Below, piece by piece: positions 26,027 to 33,448 of a stretch of DNA of 64,000 nt. The position numbers and the translations under genes are program-made. Numbering within the stretch: the stretch's first letter is position 1; every line of letters begins with the position of its first letter. Under the pieces are notes generated by a model that saw only the letters and a list, made by a program, of their open reading frames with translations, had not been told where the DNA came from and searched no databases. The stretch is from Asaia bogorensis (lineage in GTDB: Bacteria > Pseudomonadota > Alphaproteobacteria > Reyranellales > Reyranellaceae). Where the stretch lies: NCBI GenBank assembly GCA_945889625.1, contig CAMDCE010000005.1, positions 1 through 64,000 on the forward strand, in the 5' to 3' direction.

Positions 26027-28225
26027 GTGAAATCCCGTAGCCTCCCCCTCATCTTGCTTCTTGCCACCCTGGCCTGTGGACCGCTGCAGGCCCAGCAGGG
26101 CGGCGTCACCATCCTGCGTGGGGAAAGCGGCGATCAGACCCGTCCAGGCACGCCCGACACCGGTGTCCGGCGGGCGCCCTCCGGTGGCGGTGCCGCGCCA
26201 TCCCAGGCCCAGCCCTCGCCGCCGATGGGGCCGCGCGGAACAGCGCTGCCGATTATCAACAACGGCACGGGCGGCGTGGCGCCGGTCGCTCCAGCCAGCG
26301 ATTTGGCCCAGGCGCTGAGCGCCGCCAAGCCGCTCAGCGACGCCGAAGCTGCCTCGCTGGCTGCCGCGCTCAAGGCGGTCGACGAAGGCCGCTACGCCGA
26401 TGCCCGCGCAGCGGTCGCCAATTTCAAGAATCCGCTGCTGGCACGTCTGGTCGAGTGGAACATCCTCCGGGTCGCCCCCCCTTCGGCTTCGCTCAGGGCA
26501 GGCAAGACCGACGCCGACTTCGCCTCGACCTGGGCCTTCCTGCGCGAACATCCCGACTGGCCCGAGCCCGAGCTGCTGCGGCGGCAGGCCGAGGACCGCA
26601 TCGGCGCAGACACACCTCAGCGCGACATCTGGCGCTACTTCACCGCTTTCCCGCCGCTCACCAGCACCGGCTACACGCGCCGCATGGCGGCGGTGGCCGC
26701 GTCGAGCCCGACCGACGTGCCCAAGACGGCCAGCGACACCTGGCGCAACGCCACCTTCCGCGCCGCCGACGAAGACGACTTCCTCAACAAGTATGGCCAG
26801 TATCTCTCGGGCGACGACCACATCGCCCGCTTCGATCGAATCCTGCGCGGGGGCCGCCCACAGGTGGCGGGCGGCCTGGTCTCCAAGCTGCCACCCGACT
26901 ACCAGCCCGTCGCCAATGCGCGCCTCGCCATGGCCACGCGCGCAGCCGACGCGCCGACGATCCTGCGCGGCGTGTCGCCGGCGCGCCTCAACGAACCGAC
27001 TATCCGGCTGGAGCGCGCCGGATGGCTGCGCCGAACCGGCAACCTCGACGAGGCCAAGACCGTGCTGGCCGGACCGATCGCCAACCAGACCGACGCCTGG
27101 TGGAACGAGCGCCAGCAGCTCGCGCGCGAGCTCCTGGCCGCCGGCCGCGCCGCCGACGCCTATGCCGTGGTCGTCCAGCATGGCTTGACCAAGGGCGTGG
27201 CCTTCGCCGAAGCGGAATTCCTCGCCGGCTGGATCGCGCTGCGTCACCTCAAGAAGCCGGCCGACGGGCAAAAGCATTTCCAGACGCTGTACGACGGCGT
27301 GTCGACCGACATCTCCAAGAGTCGCGCGGCCTATTGGCTCGGCCGCGCCCACGAAGCGGCAGCGCGGCCCAAGGAAGCGCTCGAGTGGTTCGGCCGCGCC
27401 GCAGGCTACGGCCAGACCTTCTACGGCCAGATCGCGGCGCGCCGGTTGCCGGGCGGCGCGGCGCGTCTGCCGAGCGATCCCGTGGCCTCGCCCGCCGACC
27501 AGCAGGCGCTGGCCGGCCGCGAGCTGGTGACGGTGGCGCGCTATCTCGGCCAGGCCGGCGATTTCCTCCGCGCCCAGCCGTTCCTGCTCAGGCTCGCCCG
27601 CATGGTCACCGGCCCGGGCGAGACCGCCCTGCTGGCCCAGCTCGCCATCGACCTCAAGCGGCCCGACGTGGCGCTCACCATCGCGCGGCGTGCCGTCGAA
27701 AGCGGCGTCACCCTGTTCAACGCGTCGTTCCCGGTGGTCGAACTCGGCGCCACCGGCTCGATCGAGCGCGCCCTGGCGCTGGCGGTGACGCGCCAGGAAA
27801 GCTCGTTCAACTCGGCCGCCGTCTCGCCCTCCGGCGCGCTCGGCCTGATGCAGTTGATGCCCCCCACCGCGCGCGAGGTCTCCGGCAAGCTCGGCATGCC
27901 CTACGTCCAGGACAGGCTCACGCGCGATCCCGCCTACAACGTCCAGCTCGGCACCCAGTATCTCGCCGAGATGCTGCAGCGTTTCGGCGGTTCCTATGAG
28001 CTGGCGCTGGCCGCCTACAATGCCGGGCCCGGCCGCGTCTCGCGTTGGCTGGAAAGCATCGGCGACCCGCGCGCCGGCAAGATCGACATGATCGACTGGA
28101 TCGAGATGATCCCGGTGCGCGAGACCCGCAACTACGTGCAGCGCATCATGGAAGGCGTCGGCGTCTATCGCGACCGGCTGAACGGCCCCTTCCGCACCGT
28201 GCCGCCGGCGCTGGGACGGTCTTGA
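26027..28225 (+). CDS. slt: Soluble lytic murein transglycosylase (GTG start)
   Basis: 732 residues. The GTG at 26027 gives a signal peptide ([18 protein letters not shown]). A Gly/Pro-rich stretch follows, then an alpha-superhelical repeat region (about 90-560) and the C-terminal SLT domain with catalytic Glu in [31 protein letters not shown] and [13 protein letters not shown]. It cleaves the MurNAc-GlcNAc bond with anhydro-ring formation in the periplasm. Family length is about 640-700, and part of the excess is a foreign segment near residues 150-159 that carries a dispersed repeat. Divergent from dapA, convergent with the aldo/keto reductase. Confidence 0.93.
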   Translation: MKSRSLPLILLLATLACGPLQAQQGGVTILRGESGDQTRPGTPDTGVRRAPSGGGAAPSQAQPSPPMGPRGTALPIINNGTGGVAPVAPASDLAQALSAAKPLSDAEAASLAAALKAVDEGRYADARAAVANFKNPLLARLVEWNILRVAPPSASLRAGKTDADFASTWAFLREHPDWPEPELLRRQAEDRIGADTPQRDIWRYFTAFPPLTSTGYTRRMAAVAASSPTDVPKTASDTWRNATFRAADEDDFLNKYGQYLSGDDHIARFDRILRGGRPQVAGGLVSKLPPDYQPVANARLAMATRAADAPTILRGVSPARLNEPTIRLERAGWLRRTGNLDEAKTVLAGPIANQTDAWWNERQQLARELLAAGRAADAYAVVVQHGLTKGVAFAEAEFLAGWIALRHLKKPADGQKHFQTLYDGVSTDISKSRAAYWLGRAHEAAARPKEALEWFGRAAGYGQTFYGQIAARRLPGGAARLPSDPVASPADQQALAGRELVTVARYLGQAGDFLRAQPFLLRLARMVTGPGETALLAQLAIDLKRPDVALTIARRAVESGVTLFNASFPVVELGATGSIERALALAVTRQESSFNSAAVSPSGALGLMQLMPPTAREVSGKLGMPYVQDRLTRDPAYNVQLGTQYLAEMLQRFGGSYELALAAYNAGPGRVSRWLESIGDPRAGKIDMIDWIEMIPVRETRNYVQRIMEGVGVYRDRLNGPFRTVPPALGRS
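26474..26503. repeat. Dispersed REP-like element embedded in frame in slt
   Basis: The core CTTCGGCTTCGCTCAGGGCA is the kind of small dispersed palindrome that gives recognisable peptides in every frame: SASLRAG and FGFAQGR and RLRSGQA on one strand, PALSEAEG and CPERSRR on the other. Here it adds about ten residues ([10 protein letters not shown]) to the helical part of Slt without breaking the frame. Confidence 0.65.
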
Positions 28226-28291
28226 AGCGTAACGCTCGACCACAAAATCCAGGCCGCTTGCTGCTAAAGAAACACGAAATAAACAGCTCCC

Positions 28292-28389
28292 GATCAACCC
28301 ATTGATCGACGGCGGTAGCTCAGCGCCGCCGGTCCGATTGCCATCGTCGGATCATGCGCAAATATTGCTAATATCACAACAATTGTCAA
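28292..28389 (-). promoter_or_regulatory. AT-rich intergenic island with two hairpins and a consensus -35 box
   Basis: The 215 bases between slt and the aldo/keto reductase hold no gene. On the minus strand TTGACA (28389-28384) is followed after 17 bases by AATATT. Downstream on that strand lie CGGCGG/CCGCCG (28310-28315 and 28326-28331) and GATCAA/TTGATC (28292-28297 and 28302-28307) hairpins, then a T-rich stretch. This might be a small-RNA gene or just terminators for the convergent genes. Confidence 0.3.
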
Positions 28390-28440
28390 GAACTTTTCGC
28401 ACAGCATCGGGCGCCGATCGCGCCTCGACCCGGAAAGACG

Positions 28441-29403
28441 CTAACCGATTCGTTTCAGCACCGCCTCCGGCAGCGGGCCCTTGTTCACGGCGGCGATGGC
28501 GGCCTCGAGCTGGTCGAGGGTCGAGTAGCCGACCAGCATGGTCGAGACGGCGGGATGGGAGATCACGAAGCGCTCGGCCAATTCCGTCAGGCTGCCGGCG
28601 GCGCCTTCACGCACCAAGGGCTCGAGCTCCCTCGCCCGCGCAACGTCGGCCGCGAAGCTGGGCGCCGAGGCGATGGGATCGACGGCCTGCATGGCGAGCG
28701 GATGGCGTTCGGCGGTGCCGGCCAGAGCGCCGCCCGCCAGGGCGCGGATGATAATGGTGCCCATGTCGGCTGCCTTTACCCGATCGAACAGCCGGCCGTG
28801 ATCCTGGCCCGCTGCCCCTTTGGGCATGGGGCCGCCGGCGCTGGGATTGAGCGCGTTGTAGACGACCTGGATGGTGTCGAAGAGTTTCGAGTCGATGGCG
28901 CGGTGCAGCGCCGCCGTCTCGCCGACACCGCTGAAGCCGATGAAGCGCGTCTTGCCCGATTTGCGCAGCTTCTCCAGCGCCGGGGCGACCTCGTTCAAGG
29001 CGATGTCGACCAGGAGCTTGTCGCCGGCATCCTTGGCGACCAGGGGATTGTGCAGCTGGAAGAGATCGACATGGTCGCGGCCCATGCGCTTGAGGCTGTC
29101 CTCCATGCCCTGCACGACCGCCTTGCCGACGTCGGCGCGATGCTCGGCCGAGAGCCGGAACTTGGTGCCGACGATCACGTCGGCCTTCAACGCCTTCAGC
29201 ACGCGGCCGAGATTGCGCTCCGATTCGCCGTTGCCGTAGAGCGCCGCTGTATCGAAATAGTTGATGCCGGCCTCGATGGCGCGTGCGACCGCGCGTTCCT
29301 GGTCGGCCGCCGCGCCCTTGGTGAACAACCCGCCGACAGCGCCGGCGCCATAGCCCAGAACCGAAACCTCGAGACCCGTCCGTCCCAGTCGCCGCTTTTG
29401 CAT
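28441..29403 (-). CDS. Aldo/keto reductase
   Basis: 320 residues from the ATG at 29403 with a GAAGGAGAG ribosome-binding site. TIM-barrel NADPH oxidoreductase: the start MQKRRLGRTGLEVSVLGYGAG, the catalytic Asp and Tyr in INYFDTAALYGNGESERNLG, Lys in VGTKFR and His in LFQLHNPL form the usual tetrad. The length matches L-fucose-dehydrogenase-like and general-stress AKRs; the substrate is unknown. Its upstream region is a block of palindromes (29425-29550), and a YdhR-type gene lies beyond on the same strand, so it may be a detoxification pair. Confidence 0.9.
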   Translation of the reverse strand: MQKRRLGRTGLEVSVLGYGAGAVGGLFTKGAAADQERAVARAIEAGINYFDTAALYGNGESERNLGRVLKALKADVIVGTKFRLSAEHRADVGKAVVQGMEDSLKRMGRDHVDLFQLHNPLVAKDAGDKLLVDIALNEVAPALEKLRKSGKTRFIGFSGVGETAALHRAIDSKLFDTIQVVYNALNPSAGGPMPKGAAGQDHGRLFDRVKAADMGTIIIRALAGGALAGTAERHPLAMQAVDPIASAPSFAADVARARELEPLVREGAAGSLTELAERFVISHPAVSTMLVGYSTLDQLEAAIAAVNKGPLPEAVLKRIG

Positions 29404-29424
29404 TGTCTCTCCTTCAAATGCTTT

Positions 29425-29550
29425 CCTCCCCAGTCTTCTGGGGAGGTGTCGGCGTCTTACGCTGACGGAGGGGTCAAGTCTGCGACTCATGACCCCTCCG
29501 CCCTCGTAAGACGAGGGCACCTCCCCTTCGCGGACCCCGCGAAGGGGAGG
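29425..29550. repeat. Composite palindromic element of four hairpins
   Basis: Four inverted repeats follow one another: CCTCCCCAG/CTGGGGAGG (29425-29446, TCTT loop), CGGAGGGGTCA/TGACCCCTCCG (29466-29476 and 29490-29500), CCCTCG/CGAGGG (29501-29517) and a perfect 14-bp stem CCTCCCCTTCGCGG/CCGCGAAGGGGAGG (29520-29550, ACC loop). It fills nearly all of the gap between the YdhR-like gene and the aldo/keto reductase, and shares words with the element at 12056-12100. Confidence 0.7.
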
Positions 29551-29554
29551 AGAT

Positions 29555-29866
29555 TCAGTCCTCGACGCAAACCTTGCCGGATTCGTTATCTACCACGACG
29601 TGGTTGTCGTAGTAGGTCACCGTGGGCACGGCGCCGAACGCCGCCGCCATGCGCTTTTCCCAGTCCGGCATGTACCAGGCGCGCGCCGCCGCCTCGGACT
29701 CCCAGAGATAGACGCCGCCGCCTCCGGCCTCGCCGTTGAGATAATATTTCCGCAACAGGCCCTTGGCGCCGAGCGCGGTATAGGTCGGTGCCGATTTGCG
29801 CGCGGCATCGACAGCGGCATCGCGTGGCCGCTTGGTCATGGGGATTTGAACGATGGCGATGAACAT
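29555..29866 (-). CDS. YdhR-family putative monooxygenase
   Basis: 103 residues from the ATG at 29866 (MFIAIVQIPM), which fits the ferredoxin-like fold of the family; upstream in-frame codons run into a repeat and are discarded. The conserved block KGLLRKYYLNGEAGGGGVYL with WESEAAARAWY and the acidic C-terminus match YdhR proteins, small dimeric alpha/beta-barrel proteins proposed as monooxygenases acting on aromatic compounds without a cofactor. The function is not proven for the family. Same strand as the aldo/keto reductase, with a palindromic element between. Confidence 0.8.
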   Translation of the reverse strand: MFIAIVQIPMTKRPRDAAVDAARKSAPTYTALGAKGLLRKYYLNGEAGGGGVYLWESEAAARAWYMPDWEKRMAAAFGAVPTVTYYDNHVVVDNESGKVCVED

Positions 29867-29908
29867 GCCAGTTAGCCTACGGTGAAATGAGTGCTCGAAC
29901 AAAGACAA

Positions 29909-30036
29909 CCTCATGCTGAGGAGGTCGCGAAGCGACCGTCTCGAAGCATGGGCAACACATGCCAAACCTGGGGCCATCCTTCGAGACGCGCAAGCGCGGG
30001 GGTTACCCCGCGCGACGCGGGCGCCCAAGGATGAGG
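29909..30036. repeat. Dispersed palindromic repeat, family A copy 1
   Basis: Begins CCTCATGCTGAGGAG and ends CCAAGGATGAGG, with a middle GTCTCGAAG and CCATCCTTCGAGACGC. The arms CGTCTCGAAG and CTTCGAGACG are inverted. The same words in the same order occur at 35304-35412. The last bases, AGGATGAGG, form the ribosome-binding site of the next gene. Confidence 0.75.
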
Positions 30037-30039
30037 ACG

Positions 30040-30717
30040 ATGCTGGCCGGTACCGAGATCTGCGTTTTCGACGCCTACGGAACCCTGTTCGACTTCAATT
30101 CGGCGGTGGCGCGCCATCGCGCCGCGGTCGGACCGAAGGCCGATGCGCTGGCCGAGATGTGGCGGGCCAAGCAGATCCAGTACACCTGGCTGCGCAACAG
30201 CATGGGCGCCTACGCCAAGTTCTGGCAGGTGACCGGCGAGGCGCTCGATCACTGCCTCGCCGCGTACGGCATCGCCGACCCGACGGTCCGCGAAAAGCTG
30301 CTGAGCGCCTATCTCGTCCTCGATCCCTTCCCCGAGGTGCCCGCCATGCTCGACCGGCTGAAGCGCGGCGGTATCCGGCTGGCCATCCTGTCCAACGGCA
30401 ATCCCGAGATGCTCGATCCGATGGTGACGGCGTCGGGTCTGGCCGATCGCTTCGAGGCGGTGCTCAGCGTCGATTCGGTCGGCGTCTTCAAGGTGGCACC
30501 CGAAGTCTACGGCCTGGTCGAGGCGCGCTGCGGTGTGAAGCCCGGCAAGGTCTGCTTCCTGTCGTCCAATTGCTGGGACGCCCACGGCGCGGCGCATTTC
30601 GGCTTCAAGACCGTCTGGGTAAACCGCGCCGGCTCAGCCGACGACAATCTCCCCGGCACGCCGGTCGCCCAGCTAAGAGACCTTTCGCAACTCCCTGCCC
30701 TTCTCGGTGTTTCCTGA
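30040..30717 (+). CDS. HAD-superfamily L-2-haloacid dehalogenase (type II)
   Basis: 225 residues from the ATG at 30040, with AGGATGAGG just upstream; an ATG at 30031 inside the repeat is an alternative. The nucleophile Asp11 is in EICVFDAYGTLFDF; later motifs are LSNGNPEMLDPM, the lysine of GVFKVAPEVYGL, and SSNCWDAHGA with the Ser, Asn and Asp of haloacid dehalogenases. It hydrolyses 2-haloalkanoic acids with inversion, or a related substrate. Its stop overlaps the dehydratase start in TGATG, so the two are translationally coupled. The 225-residue length equals characterised L-DEX enzymes (about 224-232). Confidence 0.88.
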   Translation: MLAGTEICVFDAYGTLFDFNSAVARHRAAVGPKADALAEMWRAKQIQYTWLRNSMGAYAKFWQVTGEALDHCLAAYGIADPTVREKLLSAYLVLDPFPEVPAMLDRLKRGGIRLAILSNGNPEMLDPMVTASGLADRFEAVLSVDSVGVFKVAPEVYGLVEARCGVKPGKVCFLSSNCWDAHGAAHFGFKTVWVNRAGSADDNLPGTPVAQLRDLSQLPALLGVS

Positions 30718-31703
30718 TGCCATCGCTTCCGACCTTCGGAGACGTCCAAGCCGCCGCCCGCCGCCTCGAGGGCATCGCCATCCGCACGCCGCTGCTCGAG
30801 AACACACGCGTCAATGCCCTGCTGGGCGGACGTCTCTTCATCAAGGCCGAGTGCCTGCAGCGCACCGGCTCTTTCAAGCTGCGCGGCGCCTACAATTTCC
30901 TCAGCTCCATGAGCGAGGCGGACCGCAAGAAGGGCGTGGTCGGCTGGTCGTCGGGCAATCACGCGCAAGGGCTGGCCGAGGCGGCCCGCCTGCTGGGCAT
31001 GAAGGCCACCATCGTCATGCCGTCCGACGCGCCGGCGCTCAAGATCGCCAACACGCGCGCCTCGGGTGCCGAGATCGTGCTGCATGACCGCGTCAAGGAC
31101 AGCCGCGAGGCGATCGGGACGGAGATCGCGCGCAAGACCGGCGCCACGGTCGTGCCGCCCTACGATCACCCGTGGATCCTGACCGGCCAGGGCACGGCCG
31201 GCCTGGAGATCGTCGAGCAGGCCAAGGTGCTCGGCGTCACGCTCGATGCGGTGGCGGCACCCTGCTCGGGCGGCGGCCTGTCGACCGGCATTGCGCTGGC
31301 CGTGAAGGGCTTGAGCCCCATCACCAGCGTTCATGCCGGCGAGCCGGCGGGCTTCGACGATCTCGCGCGCTCGCTCGCCAGCGGCAAGAAGGAGAAAAAC
31401 GACAGGCTGTCGGGCTCGATCTGCGACGCGCTGCTGGCGCCGACGCCGGGCGACGTCACTTTCCCGCTGGCGCAGAAGCTGCTGGGGCCGGGCCTCGTGG
31501 TCACCGATGACGAGGTGCTCGACGCCATGGAGCTGGCGTTTCGCGAGTTCAAGCTGGTGGTCGAACCGGGCGGCGCGGTGGCCCTGGCGGCGGCGCTCAG
31601 CGGCAAGCTGCCCGTCAAGGGCCGCGCGGTCGCCGTCGTCTGCTCGGGCGGCAATGTCGACCACGCGACCTTCGCCCGGGCGCTGGCACGGCGCGCCGCA
31701 TGA
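30717..31703 (+). CDS. Serine/threonine dehydratase (PLP fold type II)
   Basis: 328 residues; ATG at 30717 overlaps the stop of the dehalogenase gene. Schiff-base Lys54 in GSFKLRGAYN, the SSGNHAQG loop and the phosphate-binding CSGGGLSTG are intact, as is the C-terminal CSGGNVD segment. There is no ACT regulatory domain, so it belongs to the catabolic/serine-threonine dehydratase group, including racemase-like members, rather than the feedback-inhibited IlvA of isoleucine synthesis. It converts threonine or serine to a 2-oxoacid and ammonia. The stop overlaps the cyclase start by four bases (ATGA). Confidence 0.9.
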   Translation: MPSLPTFGDVQAAARRLEGIAIRTPLLENTRVNALLGGRLFIKAECLQRTGSFKLRGAYNFLSSMSEADRKKGVVGWSSGNHAQGLAEAARLLGMKATIVMPSDAPALKIANTRASGAEIVLHDRVKDSREAIGTEIARKTGATVVPPYDHPWILTGQGTAGLEIVEQAKVLGVTLDAVAAPCSGGGLSTGIALAVKGLSPITSVHAGEPAGFDDLARSLASGKKEKNDRLSGSICDALLAPTPGDVTFPLAQKLLGPGLVVTDDEVLDAMELAFREFKLVVEPGGAVALAAALSGKLPVKGRAVAVVCSGGNVDHATFARALARRAA

Positions 31704-32722
31704 GTTTCACCCGGCGCGAACGCCGCGAATGGCGGATCATCCTCTGGGTCATCCTGACCAGCGCGGCGATCAGCGCCTATTTCGGCTACGCCGTCAGGAC
31801 TCCTGACAGCTCAGCGGTGGGCTCAGTGCTCACGGGCATCGCGATCTCGCTCTTGATCGCCACGCCGATCGGTCTCCTCGAGCTCAAGGGCGGTCGACTT
31901 GCCTTCTACCGTCGTCTGCGACGCCTGCCGCTTGCCGTCTATTTCGGCGTCAAGGCGCTGTTCTACCTTGTTGTCATCGTTAACGGCCTGATCGTGGGCG
32001 GCCTGCTGTTTTCTCCACATCTCGAGATCGATCAAATCCTTAGAAGATCGATTGCCTTCTCCATCGCCATGTCGGTGTTCGGCAACTTCGTGTTCGTCAT
32101 GGGCGGGCTATTGGGCTACGGCACGCTGAAGAACCTGCTGACCGGCCGTTACGTTCAGCCCAAGCGCGAGCAGCGCGCCTTCGTGCTGATCGACATGAAG
32201 GATTCGACCGGCCTCGCCGAGCGGCTGGGGCCGATCCGTTTCCACGAGCTGTTGAACATCTTCTTCCGCGACATCTCCGACGCCGCACTCGAATGCGAGG
32301 CGGAGATCCACAAATACGTCGGCGATGAAGCGATCCTGACCTGGTCCGGCGAGCAGGCGGTGGCCGAGGGCGACTGCCTCGCCTGCCCGTTCGTCGTCCG
32401 CGACCTCATCGCCGCCAACGGCGAGGAGTACCGCAAGCGTTTCGGCGTCGTCCCCGATTTCCGCGCCAGCCTACATTTCGGCGAGATCGTCGCCGGCGAA
32501 ATCGGCGACGTGCGCCGCGAGATCGCCTATGTCGGCGACACGCTGAACGTCGCGGCGCGCCTGCTGGAGGCGGCCAAGACGCTGGGCCGCGACGTGCTGG
32601 TGTCGGCCGATCTCCTGGAAAGGGCCGTCCTGCCGCGGGGCGTGCGCGCCGAGCCGCTGCCGACGCTCACGGTGCGCGGCCGCGCCGCTCCGCTCGGCAT
32701 CGCCGCACTGGAACGCACTTGA
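31700..32722 (+). CDS. Membrane-bound class III adenylate/guanylate cyclase
   Basis: 340 residues: four membrane helices (about 12-32, 41-62, 78-104, 117-141) then a complete catalytic domain (158-338). Metal-binding Asp165 (FVLID) and Asp209 (KYVGDEA), base-recognition Lys205 and Asp280 (YVGDTLN), and the transition-state Asn283 and Arg287 (NVAARL) are all present, and the Lys/Asp pair points to ATP as substrate. It would make cAMP in response to an unknown cue sensed in or through the membrane. The ATGA overlap with the dehydratase gene suggests the three-gene unit is co-translated; it is odd to find a signalling enzyme tied to two catabolic enzymes. Confidence 0.9.
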   Translation: MSFTRRERREWRIILWVILTSAAISAYFGYAVRTPDSSAVGSVLTGIAISLLIATPIGLLELKGGRLAFYRRLRRLPLAVYFGVKALFYLVVIVNGLIVGGLLFSPHLEIDQILRRSIAFSIAMSVFGNFVFVMGGLLGYGTLKNLLTGRYVQPKREQRAFVLIDMKDSTGLAERLGPIRFHELLNIFFRDISDAALECEAEIHKYVGDEAILTWSGEQAVAEGDCLACPFVVRDLIAANGEEYRKRFGVVPDFRASLHFGEIVAGEIGDVRREIAYVGDTLNVAARLLEAAKTLGRDVLVSADLLERAVLPRGVRAEPLPTLTVRGRAAPLGIAALERT

Positions 32723-32803
32723 GGTCGTTCCGAAGAAAAAGTGGAACTGCCCGGCACTGGACAGGCCCAGACCGTCAAATGGAACAAATGATCGTTGCCG
32801 CGA

Positions 32804-32986
32804 TCACTTCTCGTCGGCTGGTGGCCGCGGCCCTTTGGATGGATCGACCCAGTGAATCCCGCCGCAGGCCGGGCACTCCACCATCACCAGACGATTCTCT
32901 TCGTTGCCGGATGGCGCGTCGTCAGGGGTCAAATCCTGAACATTCATGCCTTTGACCGGGCAGTGGTACAGGAACGGCCTCCCCAT
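32804..32986 (-). CDS. Small zinc-ribbon-like protein
   Basis: 60 residues with a good GAGGGAG ribosome-binding site. It begins MGRPFLYHCPVKGMNVQDL and has a CPACGGIHWVDP motif, together giving an incomplete C...CxxC set with histidines that could bind zinc. Small proteins of this pattern (CP-G--VQ, then CPAC--LH) are frequent in rhizobia-like genomes and have no known role. It lies 29 bases downstream of the HicB-like gene and would share its promoter with the FNR-type site. Confidence 0.7.
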   Translation of the reverse strand: MGRPFLYHCPVKGMNVQDLTPDDAPSGNEENRLVMVECPACGGIHWVDPSKGPRPPADEK

Positions 32987-33015
32987 CGTTTCTCCCTCAG
33001 CAATTGCGCAACTGC

Positions 33016-33276
33016 CTAACCAACGAGGAGCAGCAGGCGATGAACTTGGCGCGCGGCGCTCCCGCTCGGCAATTCATCGATCGATCGGGCAGGAGGCATC
33101 GGCTTTCCGTCGATGATCATTTCACGCACGCATCGTCGGACCGTCTGGGAAAGCGCCCGGATCACCTCTTCTTCAGTGTCGCCGGTGATCGCTATCCCGG
33201 GAAGGTCAGGGACCCAGGCGACAAATCGCCCATCTCGCGCGCGCTCGATGAGCGAATAGTAGCTCGCATCGGACAT
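33016..33276 (-). CDS. HicB-like antitoxin-family protein without HicA
   Basis: 86 residues from the ATG at 33276, preceded by a GAGGGGGG ribosome-binding site; an ATG at 33324 would overlap the FNR-type box. The fold is recognised by YYSLIERARDGRFVAWVPDLPG, then GDTEEEVIRALSQ, the partial RNase H-like domain of HicB. No hicA is adjacent, and there is no C-terminal DNA-binding domain, so this is a solo member that may not act in a toxin-antitoxin pair. It precedes the zinc-ribbon gene by 29 bases. Confidence 0.78.
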   Translation of the reverse strand: MSDASYYSLIERARDGRFVAWVPDLPGIAITGDTEEEVIRALSQTVRRCVREMIIDGKPMPPARSIDELPSGSAARQVHRLLLLVG

Positions 33277-33323
33277 AGAGCCCCCCTCTCGTCCAACGAT
33301 GCGGATGTTCAAAAAGGGAGGCA

Positions 33324-33337
33324 TTGATCTGGATCAA
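33324..33337 (-). promoter_or_regulatory. Perfect FNR/FixK-type box
   Basis: TTGATCTGGATCAA is an exact TTGAT-N4-ATCAA match, the consensus bound by FNR, ANR and FixK regulators of oxygen-limited growth. Its centre is 54 bases upstream of the HicB-like start on the minus strand; a class II position (-41.5) would put the transcript start near 33289, leaving a 13-base leader. The palindrome works in both directions but no plus-strand gene follows. Confidence 0.65.
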
Positions 33338-33448
33338 ACCGGTGACATCGGGCATCGCCGCCTGCGGGGCCTCCTGCCCCGATCGGCGCGCTTTGTGTCC
33401 CTGCCGGCAGATATAAGGGTAGGGTTGCTCCGTTGACCGGACTTGAAC

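Noticed and set aside
28292-28307. ATCAA-N4-TTGAT, looking like an FNR site.
   Set aside because: The half-sites are in the opposite order to TTGAT-N4-ATCAA, so it is only a hairpin.
28311-28390. GGCGGTAGCTCAG resembles the D-arm start of a tRNA.
   Set aside because: No acceptor stem, anticodon arm or T-loop (GGTTCGA-type) follows within tRNA length; the words belong to a simple hairpin.
30717-31703. Calling the dehydratase the biosynthetic IlvA.
   Set aside because: It has no C-terminal ACT-like regulatory domain and is only 328 residues long.
33016-33276. A type II HicAB toxin-antitoxin module.
   Set aside because: No hicA-like gene is adjacent on either side.
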